DNA of 64,000 bases, from positions 124,001 through 188,000 of the forward strand of contig NZ_VRKO01000017.1 of assembly GCF_012271765.1 (NCBI RefSeq). The letters run 5' to 3'. Below, in pieces: positions 44,856 through 50,361 of the stretch. Origin of the DNA: Erwinia rhapontici. Lineage in GTDB: Bacteria > Pseudomonadota > Gammaproteobacteria > Enterobacterales > Enterobacteriaceae. A model generated the notes under the pieces. The model had not been told where the DNA came from. It saw only the letters and a list, made by a program, of their open reading frames with translations, and ran no database searches. The first letter of the stretch is position 1; every line of letters begins with the position of its first letter. The position numbers and the translations under genes are program-made.

Positions 44856-44913
44856 TTTTCCTTGCCATAGACGTATCCCTGTCTTCCCCCCTCATGAAGA
44901 GGGGGTTTTTTTT
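44856..44913 (+). ncRNA. cpxQ: CpxQ-like sRNA from the cpxP 3' UTR
   Basis: The segment TTTTCCTTGCCATAGACG, then TATCCCTGTCTTCC and a C-rich/G-rich hairpin with eight T's, closely matches the E. coli/Salmonella CpxQ RNA. That RNA is released from cpxP mRNA by RNase E, binds Hfq and represses envelope mRNAs such as nhaB, agp and fimA (established there). The 5' processing end is estimated. The seed-like GCCATAG is conserved by eye. Confidence 0.85.
44887..44913 (+). terminator. Rho-independent terminator of cpxP/CpxQ
   Basis: CCCCCTC and GAGGGGG form a 7-bp stem with an ATGAA loop, followed by eight T's. The prophage begins directly after this element. Confidence 0.95.
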
Positions 44914-44959
44914 CAGTGACTTACGTCACTATCCTTTCTGATTCAGCTACTTATAAAAG

Positions 44960-44999
44960 TTTAAAGCAGTTAGAACCAGTTGCAACCATCTGGAATGTG
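44960..44999. repeat. phased 10-bp repeats near attL (Cox-box-like)
   Basis: Four consecutive 10-mers share the pattern TTNGAACCAG or similar: TTTAAAGCAG, TTAGAACCAG, TTGCAACCAT, CTGGAATGTG. The first resembles the P2 Cox consensus TTAAAGNCA. A 23-nt part (44965-44987) is 20/23 identical to 46866-46888 upstream of cox. One-helical-turn spacing suggests cooperative Cox or integrase-arm binding in the attachment region (inference). Confidence 0.6.
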
Positions 45000-45074
45000 G
45001 TCGCGATGTGGTCACTCCTGGCATCACGAAATGACCTCACCCTCAAAACTCTATTAATAAAATGGCACTGCTGC

Positions 45075-46064
45075 TTAGTACGCCTTTTCAATGCCGCCGC
45101 GCAATGGGTTTAACGTCACCGCGTGCTGAAGGAAATCAGGGGAAAAGTGGGCGTATATCAGGGTTTGCTGAATCCCCGCGTGTCCCAGAATATCCCTCAA
45201 TGTCACTATGTTGCCACCGTTGATCATAAAGTGGCTGGCGAACGTATGCCGGAGTACATGTGTTGCCTGGCCGCGCGGCAGGTCTGGTACTACCGTCCTC
45301 AGCTTGATCCGGAAGTTTTCATAATCAACTTTAAACAGCTTGCCGGTCGCTTTAGTCTTAATGAGTTTTTCCAGATCTTCAGAAATCGGCACAACCCGAT
45401 TTTTTCCGTTTTTGGTCGCAACATAACTTACCCTTTGCATGCGCACTTGCATGGCCCCCAGGTTCGAAGCCTCACTCCATCTTGCACCTGTGCTAAGGCA
45501 CAGCAGTGCCACCTTTCTTTCGTCACCATTCAGAACGGCCAGCAGGCGGTTTATCTGATCGGGCATTAAGAATGTGACCTCAGGGGCAACCTGCTTGAGA
45601 ACTGGCAGTTTCTCTATGGGGTTCGGCTCTTTGTATTCCCCCATCTTAATTAACGTCTTAAACAGGCCGCTCAGGCGGTACATGTCACGATTAATAGTGG
45701 AAGCCGTTATCCCTTCATTCAGCCGCGTGATGCGCATTTGCTGAAGCTGCTTTGTTGTCAGAGCATTAGCCATCGGGTTGCCCAGGTGCGCCGCTGTCTT
45801 AAGAAGATGCCTCCTTTCGATAATCCCGGTTGGGATGGTTGAGCCATAAACTTCAAACCAGTCAGACACCAGATCGGTCAGCTTGCGCCTCTCCGCCTTC
45901 GGTGCGTGCCATTCTTCCCGTTTGCTTGCGGTCGCTATAATGTGCATCTCAAAGGCTCTCGCCTCTGACTTTCTGTCAAACTTCCGGCGGATGCGTTTTC
46001 CATCGCGTCCCACCGGTCTTATGTCCACTTCGTATCGACCATCATCAAGGGTTTTAATGCTCAT
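45075..46064 (-). CDS. int: P2-type tyrosine integrase
   Basis: Site-specific recombinase for integration and excision. The protein has 329 residues: an N-terminal arm-binding region (IKTLDDGRYEVDIRPVGRDG), a core-binding domain, and a catalytic domain with Arg in STGARWSEASNL, the HxxR box in HVLRHTFASHF, and GHAGIQQTLIYAHF supplying the second His and the nucleophilic Tyr. It is transcribed toward the host junction, as in P2, downstream of the repressor genes. Confidence 0.95.
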   Translation of the reverse strand: MSIKTLDDGRYEVDIRPVGRDGKRIRRKFDRKSEARAFEMHIIATASKREEWHAPKAERRKLTDLVSDWFEVYGSTIPTGIIERRHLLKTAAHLGNPMANALTTKQLQQMRITRLNEGITASTINRDMYRLSGLFKTLIKMGEYKEPNPIEKLPVLKQVAPEVTFLMPDQINRLLAVLNGDERKVALLCLSTGARWSEASNLGAMQVRMQRVSYVATKNGKNRVVPISEDLEKLIKTKATGKLFKVDYENFRIKLRTVVPDLPRGQATHVLRHTFASHFMINGGNIVTLRDILGHAGIQQTLIYAHFSPDFLQHAVTLNPLRGGIEKAY

Positions 46065-46146
46065 TTGGTGAGCCTCCTGATGGATGGTGTTGCTGCTTCT
46101 TCATTCGCTGTGGTGCCGTGGCTTAAAAGCCAGGCTGAATGTAACC

Positions 46147-46446
46147 CTAACCAGCCCTGTCTGTTAATTGGGGTGATTCTGTTTTCTCTGGCCCACTGTG
46201 TGAGAGAGCCGGAGCTATTTGTCCGGCTGCCTCAGAAGTTTTGCCGATCATCAGCCACAGCGTGTATTTCTGAAATCGTTCGACCTCGAGGATTCGCTCA
46301 ATGATGCTGATGCCAGCAGCTTTCCACTCTGTTTCATAGTTTCTAATTGAAGAAAGGCCTAAGCCTGCTATCTGAGCAAGTTCGCTCTGTGTTAGTCCTT
46401 CCGCCTTCCTGATGGCGCGTAATTTTTCCGCATAATTCCGTTTCAT
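46147..46446 (-). CDS. P2 C-type repressor, distal copy
   Basis: A 99-residue HTH protein. Residues 8-40 form the HTH with LRAIRKAEGLTQSELAQIAG. The C-terminal half shares YTLWLM and GQIAPALSHSG with P2 repressor C (YTLWFM, GQIAPALAHFG; recalled from memory), and the length equals P2 C. It lies second in the repressor operon, 24 nt after a paralogous repressor, with its own GGGGAAG site. Whether it still represses, or has changed specificity, is unknown. Confidence 0.85.
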   Translation of the reverse strand: MKRNYAEKLRAIRKAEGLTQSELAQIAGLGLSSIRNYETEWKAAGISIIERILEVERFQKYTLWLMIGKTSEAAGQIAPALSHSGPEKTESPQLTDRAG

Positions 46447-46470
46447 ACTTCTTCCCCAAAGGTTAATTGA

Positions 46471-46773
46471 TTAGCGAGGCTGCTTGATCGCAGCTGTAGC
46501 TATATCGCCCTCAGAGATTAACTCTTCAGCACCTTTTGGTGCTATTTGACCCGCTTCTGGTGCCGTCTGGTCAGTCATAAGCCATAGCGTGTACTTCATA
46601 AATTTAGGAAGGCCTATTACCCGCTCTATGATGGTTAGCCCTACTACCTGTCCTCCAGATTCATAATTTCTTATAGAACTTAGACTTATCCCCGTTTCAC
46701 TAGCCATTGCTGCTTGGGTAAGCCCCTCTGCTTTTCGGATAAGTCTCAGCTTTTTGTGATAGCTGCTTGACAT
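46471..46773 (-). CDS. P2 C-type repressor, operator-proximal copy
   Basis: A 100-residue paralogue of its neighbour: LRLIRKAEGLTQAAMASETG in the HTH, SSIRNYES, and the KYTLWLM plus GQIAP motifs of P2 C, but a diverged last 20 residues (EELISEGDIATAAIKQ). Its start is 2 nt from the first operator palindrome, and its Shine-Dalgarno GGAG lies inside that palindrome, so binding would also affect its own expression. It is the likely immunity repressor by position. Confidence 0.85.
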   Translation of the reverse strand: MSSSYHKKLRLIRKAEGLTQAAMASETGISLSSIRNYESGGQVVGLTIIERVIGLPKFMKYTLWLMTDQTAPEAGQIAPKGAEELISEGDIATAAIKQPR

Positions 46774-46775
46774 GA

Positions 46776-46823
46776 TACGGAACTCCGTATTAAATCACCT
46801 CTGAGATACGGAATCCCGTATCA
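46776..46823. promoter_or_regulatory. two palindromic repressor operators
   Basis: ATACGGA-AC-TCCGTAT (46776-46791, spacer 2) and GATACGG-AATC-CCGTATC (46806-46823, spacer 4) are two perfect palindromes sharing the half-site ATACGG. Their centres are 31 bp apart, about three helical turns. They lie between the divergent repressor and cox units and are the obvious operators. P2's own C operators are direct repeats, so palindromic sites here differ. Confidence 0.8.
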
Positions 46824-46850
46824 AGGTTTGTAAGTAAAGCCAGCCGCCGC

Positions 46851-46890
46851 TAGAAGCCGTAGGAAGCAGTTAGAAGCGGTTGGAACCCAA
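46851..46890. repeat. four phased 10-bp repeats upstream of cox
   Basis: Consecutive units CTAGAAGCCG, TAGGAAGCAG, TTAGAAGCGG and TTGGAACCCA share TNGAAGCNG at exact 10-bp spacing, ending 17 nt before cox. They match the repeats near the attachment site. Probable Cox-binding array for autoregulation and repression of the early/repressor promoters (inference from P2). Confidence 0.65.
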
Positions 46891-46907
46891 CACAGGAGAT
46901 TAACACG

Positions 46908-47189
46908 ATGAGCGAAATTAGTGGTGTTTCCGAGGTTAAGAGCCTTATCGACGCTGTTACATACCAGCGCTTCGGAGAAATGATCGGCAAGCCGACCAGC
47001 GCTATCAAAGCGATGGCTGAAAGTAACAAACTGCCGTTGATCGAATGGCGGAACCCGGAAAACCCTACAGCGCGTGCCGGGGAGAAAATGGTCTATCTCC
47101 CTGAATTTAATCGTGCAATGCGGGATGCATATTACAGCCGACCGACCGAACAACGCGATGCCTGGTTGCTTTGGTTGGGACTTAATTAA
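46908..47189 (+). CDS. cox: Cox: early repressor and excisionase
   Basis: A 93-residue MerR-like winged-helix protein. Similarity to P2 Cox is clear along the length: YQRFGEMIGKPTSAIKAMAE, LPLIEWRNPEN, GEKMVYLPEFN and the C-terminal SRPTEQRDAWLLWLGL. In P2, Cox blocks the repressor promoter and directs excision with Int. Preceded by CAGGAG. First gene of the rightward early operon. Confidence 0.92.
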   Translation: MSEISGVSEVKSLIDAVTYQRFGEMIGKPTSAIKAMAESNKLPLIEWRNPENPTARAGEKMVYLPEFNRAMRDAYYSRPTEQRDAWLLWLGLN

Positions 47190-47196
47190 GGTGGTG

Positions 47197-47463
47197 ATGA
47201 TGGCGCATCAGCTTGTTGAAGTGCATAAGCACCTTTCTTTGTATCGTGGATTCTCTATCTCACGTGCGCCACGGTCACCATTGTTCCCGCGTCACCGCTA
47301 CATCGTGACAAAGGACGGCAACTATTTTGGTCAGGACTTCGCGCAGGCTGAGGCGATAAATATCATCGACCAGCTGTGTGCTGACCAGGAAAAGTGGCTC
47401 ATTAAATTAACCGGGTTTATTCCTACTTCGGAAATTACAAATGTCACGACCACTGACGAGTGA
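47197..47463 (+). CDS. hypothetical early phage protein
   Basis: An 88-residue protein starting MMAHQLVEVHKHLSLYRGFS, 7 nt after cox with an AAGGTGGTG site. No motif recognised; it contains a beta-rich core RYIVTKDGNYFGQDFAQAEA followed by a helix. The frame is open into cox, but the Shine-Dalgarno fixes the start at 47197. It occupies the slot of P2 orf78/B-region early genes. Confidence 0.7.
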   Translation: MMAHQLVEVHKHLSLYRGFSISRAPRSPLFPRHRYIVTKDGNYFGQDFAQAEAINIIDQLCADQEKWLIKLTGFIPTSEITNVTTTDE

Positions 47464-47578
47464 CGATATTATTTTTATTGTTTCATTGTGCGCAGTCGCT
47501 TACGGCGTAATTGAAAGTATCCAGTTAATGATCCGTGATTACTGCCGCAGGGCAAAAATGAAACGCACAGCAAAATAA
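47441..47578 (+). CDS. small early membrane protein
   Basis: A 45-residue frame, MSRPLTSDDIIFIVSLCAVA to RRAKMKRTAK, overlapping the previous gene by 23 nt. It has a single hydrophobic helix (about 10-28) followed by a strongly basic tail, giving N-out/C-in topology by the positive-inside rule. Start supported only by weak upstream purines. It looks genuine from composition and packing; function unknown. Confidence 0.55.
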   Translation: MSRPLTSDDIIFIVSLCAVAYGVIESIQLMIRDYCRRAKMKRTAK

Positions 47579-47599
47579 TCAAATTACGGAAATAGAATC

Positions 47600-47860
47600 A
47601 TGCGCGAACAATACCGGACACTGGCGGATAACCTGCTAAATGCATTCCACCATAAAATTATGAATTTAAAAGCGGCTACGGCTATTGCGCCACATGTGCG
47701 TGAAACGTCTACCGCAGATCATGCATTTCGTCTGAGCGTAGGTCTTGAGGGTTTGCAGACAGTGGCGAACGCCGCTGGAGACAATGAGGCCTATGAAGAA
47801 GTTGAACGGCTGATCTCTAAAGTCAGCTGCGGTAACTACCCCATTCCGGGTAGCTGGTAA
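47600..47860 (+). CDS. hypothetical early phage protein
   Basis: An 86-residue, mainly helical acidic protein starting MREQYRTLADNLLNAFHHKI. No motif recognised. It lies 21 nt after the small membrane gene in the early operon, with GGAAATAG before the ATG, and is followed by a hairpin with arms CCGGCGC/GCGCCGG at 47865-47881. Confidence 0.65.
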   Translation: MREQYRTLADNLLNAFHHKIMNLKAATAIAPHVRETSTADHAFRLSVGLEGLQTVANAAGDNEAYEEVERLISKVSCGNYPIPGSW

Positions 47861-47884
47861 TACTCCGGCGCTCAGCGCCGGGCC

Positions 47885-47919
47885 TATCCGAGGCATCATT
47901 CACAAGTGGTGCGCCTGAT
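47885..47919. repeat. 35-bp direct repeat, first copy
   Basis: TATCCGAGGCATCATTCACA and the following 15 bases to 47919 recur at 48422-48456 with a single mismatch (A/G at base 20). This copy ends 23 nt before the GTG of the 57-codon early frame. The two copies bracket a segment carrying an antisense gene. Confidence 0.85.
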
Positions 47920-47942
47920 GGGAATTTAAAGGGGGAGGTTAA

Positions 47943-48116
47943 GTGAATACATATCTGTTCTTTGAGCGAATCCGGGGCAAGGGCCATGCAAGGGGCATGG
48001 CGCGTACTGAATTTGGTCGCGAGTTACAACGCAGTGTTAGAGAGGGGGAGGCTCGGAAAAAGCGGCAAAATAAAGCTTGGCAAGATGCGCTTCAAAATCT
48101 TCACTGTCATCCTTGA
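47943..48116 (+). CDS. small basic early protein, possibly truncated
   Basis: A 57-residue frame with GTG start after GGGGGAGG: NTYLFFERIRGKGHARGMAR to LQNLHCHP. It is highly basic and helical (RSVREGEARKKRQNKAW). The last ~25 codons overlap the 3' end of the antisense gene 48037-48312, so the original C-terminus may have been replaced when that gene was inserted (inference). Confidence 0.5.
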   Translation: MNTYLFFERIRGKGHARGMARTEFGRELQRSVREGEARKKRQNKAWQDALQNLHCHP

Positions 48117-48312
48117 TGTCAGCTGGTCGGCGGTCATAGAGGCTTAAAATTCTTTGTAGGTCGTTACTGGTTTGAGTTCTCTGATCAACTGACAAAGTTT
48201 TAAAAATGGTAAAGGTGAAATGACTAAGGGCGTGATGCTCTGCTCTGTAAGTGCGAATGTCAGCTTCAAGGTTCTCAATGCGAGCAAGTAGCTGTTTAGA
48301 TTCGTGACTCAT
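48037..48312 (-). CDS. antisense small protein in the early operon (moron candidate)
   Basis: A 91-residue protein starting MSHESKQLLARIENLEADIR, with AAGGA six nt upstream of the ATG; the longer frame to 48357 is not needed. Residues 5-30 form a coiled coil, followed by FTFTIFKTLSVDQRTQTSND and an acidic C-terminus. No family recognised. It is opposite to the early operon and flanked by a 35-bp direct repeat, so it looks like independently expressed lysogenic cargo. Confidence 0.6.
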   Translation of the reverse strand: MSHESKQLLARIENLEADIRTYRAEHHALSHFTFTIFKTLSVDQRTQTSNDLQRILSLYDRRPADIKDDSEDFEAHLAKLYFAAFSEPPPL

Positions 48313-48421
48313 AGGTTGTCCTTCTGTGAGTGGTTGACAGGCCTGTATCCCTTCCACGGTAAGACAGGCTTGGAAAAAATATCACAGAACCATGTGCCGG
48401 ACATGGTTAAAAATCGGCACT

Positions 48422-48456
48422 TATCCGAGGCATCATTCACGAGTGGTGCGCCTGAT
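48422..48456. repeat. 35-bp direct repeat, second copy
   Basis: One mismatch from 47885-47919. It ends 24 nt before the ATG of the next early gene at 48481, so both copies stand at the same distance before a translation start, suggesting a duplicated leader as well as an insertion boundary. Confidence 0.85.
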
Positions 48457-48480
48457 AAGCAACGATTAGAGGTGATGGTT

Positions 48481-48927
48481 ATGCGGATTATTGCGGGAGG
48501 TATTGGGGCGGTTAACCCACACGCCGCGATAGCACGGCCTCACCTTGAGGCGTTTCACAAGAAAGTTGATGAAATGCGTGGCGGGAGCAAGATGGCACTG
48601 GCATTTAATAAGCTGAATATGGCAGAACGCAAAGTTGTTTTTGTGCTGGGTAACTCCCTTGCAACCCGTTCACCGCAGGTGATGGAAAAACTATCCGAAA
48701 AGCACGTTTCTTTAAATTATGACCAGCTAACGGCAAAAGAAAAATTAACCGTTATACGAGGTATGAAAGAAATAAAGAAACTGGCTAATAAAATTCCTTA
48801 CAGCCCACCGGGTGAAGAGGAAGCCTTAAAAAATCCCCGGAACGTAACTTCAGCATCGCTGGAAGATTATCGCGCCGATGATGCCGAAATACCGCGCAGC
48901 AATGTAAATAACGCCGCCGGATTCTGA
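48481..48927 (+). CDS. hypothetical early phage protein
   Basis: A 148-residue protein starting MRIIAGGIGAVNPHAAIARP; GAGG lies 8 nt before this ATG, while an ATG two codons earlier overlaps that site. The middle (NKLNMAERKVVFVLGNSLAT and EKLSEKHVSLNYDQLTAKEK) is helical, and the C-terminus is polar and probably disordered. No family recognised. Confidence 0.65.
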   Translation: MRIIAGGIGAVNPHAAIARPHLEAFHKKVDEMRGGSKMALAFNKLNMAERKVVFVLGNSLATRSPQVMEKLSEKHVSLNYDQLTAKEKLTVIRGMKEIKKLANKIPYSPPGEEEALKNPRNVTSASLEDYRADDAEIPRSNVNNAAGF

Positions 48928-49001
48928 TTTAAACCACAGCTGTGAAAACAGGCGCTTTATTTGCGTCGGGATTCTTATTGTCCATTTTCAGGAGACTACA
49001 C

Positions 49002-49232
49002 ATGAAAAATCTAGAAAGCCGTTTGATAGAAGCCAATGCAGAAGCTGCTATGGCTGCGCTGTTCACGAAGGCCAATGCCGAAGGTCAGAAGGCAAAAGTC
49101 CTCTCTGTTTCAATCCGCCTGAACGCCCTGGCTATCCATATCGCTAAAAAAGAACTTCCTATGTCAGACGTCGTTGCGCTGCTGATGAAAGAAGCCCTGC
49201 GTTTTGAGGGTGAGGCGGAGGCACTGCACTGA
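49002..49232 (+). CDS. DUF2732-like early phage protein
   Basis: A 76-residue helical protein starting MKNLESRLIEANAEAAMAAL after an AGGAG site. The pattern VLSVSIRLNALAIHIAKKEL...VALLMKEALRFE resembles DUF2732 proteins of P2-like phages (recognised by pattern, not searched). Its TGA overlaps the ATG of the zinc-finger gene (TGATG), so the two are coupled. Confidence 0.65.
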   Translation: MKNLESRLIEANAEAAMAALFTKANAEGQKAKVLSVSIRLNALAIHIAKKELPMSDVVALLMKEALRFEGEAEALH

Positions 49233-49459
49233 TGGCTGACGCAATGGATTTAGAGCAGGAGCGCCAGGCGGAAACGCTGGCGCGTCAAATCAACAATGCG
49301 CGGCAGCTGCCGACGCAGCCCAGCGCGTTTTTCTGCGAAGAGTGCGGGGAGCCAATTCCTGAGGTTCGTCGCGCTGCCATTTTCGGCGTCACTACCTGCG
49401 TTTTCTGCCAGTCGCTTATTGAGCGCCGTGCAGCCCACCTAAAAGGCAGTAACCAATGA
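49232..49459 (+). CDS. TraR/DksA-type C4 zinc-finger protein
   Basis: A 75-residue protein with a helical N-terminus (EQERQAETLARQINNARQL) and the C4 finger FFCEECGEPIPEVRR...TTCVFCQSLIERR. TraR-like phage proteins bind the RNA polymerase secondary channel and mimic DksA with ppGpp. Coupled to both neighbours by short overlaps (4 nt with dam). Confidence 0.88.
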   Translation: MADAMDLEQERQAETLARQINNARQLPTQPSAFFCEECGEPIPEVRRAAIFGVTTCVFCQSLIERRAAHLKGSNQ

Positions 49460-50361
49460 ATAAAACCATTTTGAAATGGGTAGGTAGCAAGGTCAAAGTG
49501 ATGACCGAGCTAAAAAAACATCTGCCAGCCGGTGATCGCCTTGTTGAGCCGTTTGCCGGTTCATGTGCAGTAATGATGAACACCGATTATCCGGCGTACC
49601 TCGTTGCGGATATCAACGCTGATCTGATTAACATGTATGTCCAGATTAAGCAGCATGAAAACGTCTTCATCGCGCTGGCCGCGAAGGTGTTTGCGCAGAA
49701 TAAAACAGCCGAGTGTTACAAGGCTATCCGCGCCGAGTTCAATAACGAGCCAGCACTCACACTGCTGTATCGCGCTGTCTACTTCCTGTATCTGAACCGC
49801 CACGGTTATCGTGGTGTTTGCCGCTACAACCTCAGCGGTGGCTACAACACTCCGTTCGAACAAATCGCGAAACCATATTTTCCTGAAAACGAGATCCGCG
49901 CATTTGCTGAAAAGGCTGGCCGGGCTACGTTCGTTTGTGCCGGTTTCGCCGAAACCCTCGCTTTGGTCCGGGCCGGTGACGTGATCTACAGCGATTCACC
50001 ATATGACGGCACTTTCTCCCAGTACCACACAGAGCGTTTTGGCCGCCCTGAACAGATTGAGCTTGCTGCGCATCTTGAACAGCTGCGTAGCCAGGGCTAT
50101 CCGGTTGTGGTTTCGAATAGCGACACAGAGTTTACCCGCGAGGCGTATGCAGGTTTCAGCCTGAATAGCATTACCACGTTTCGCAGTGTTGGCGTTGCCG
50201 CCGGTGCCGGGAAGAAAGCGGCTGAGATATTGGCCGTAAGTCCTGGTGGGAAGATTTGCGATGCTTGCGGGCGTGCTGGCGGTGGTTTTTGCCCCGACTG
50301 CGGGCCGTGCTGCGGTGATGCAACCTATAACGCGATATTCGGGGTGCGGACGAGTGCCTGA
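49456..50361 (+). CDS. Dam-type DNA adenine methyltransferase with atypical DSPY
   Basis: A 301-residue N6-adenine methylase of the D12/Dam class, probably GATC-type. N-terminal LKWVGSKVKVMTEL, SAM-motif EPFAGSCA at 31-38, and LYRAVYFLYLNRHGYRGVCR are typical. The catalytic motif reads D180-S-P-Y183 instead of DPPY; the codon TCA confirms Ser. The C-terminus has a small Cys cluster (CDACGRAGG...CPDCGPCCG), a likely zinc site. Coupled to the TraR-like gene and overlapping gene A. Confidence 0.87.
   Translation: MNKTILKWVGSKVKVMTELKKHLPAGDRLVEPFAGSCAVMMNTDYPAYLVADINADLINMYVQIKQHENVFIALAAKVFAQNKTAECYKAIRAEFNNEPALTLLYRAVYFLYLNRHGYRGVCRYNLSGGYNTPFEQIAKPYFPENEIRAFAEKAGRATFVCAGFAETLALVRAGDVIYSDSPYDGTFSQYHTERFGRPEQIELAAHLEQLRSQGYPVVVSNSDTEFTREAYAGFSLNSITTFRSVGVAAGAGKKAAEILAVSPGGKICDACGRAGGGFCPDCGPCCGDATYNAIFGVRTSA

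Noticed and set aside
44914..45074. Canonical P2 attB core (locI) sequence
   Set aside because: Searched by eye for the core as remembered (AAATAAGCCCGTGTAAGG-like); not found, so the attachment core is left undefined.
46851..46890. CRISPR-like tandem repeat
   Set aside because: Units are only 10 bp with no spacers; they fit helical-phase protein-binding sites.
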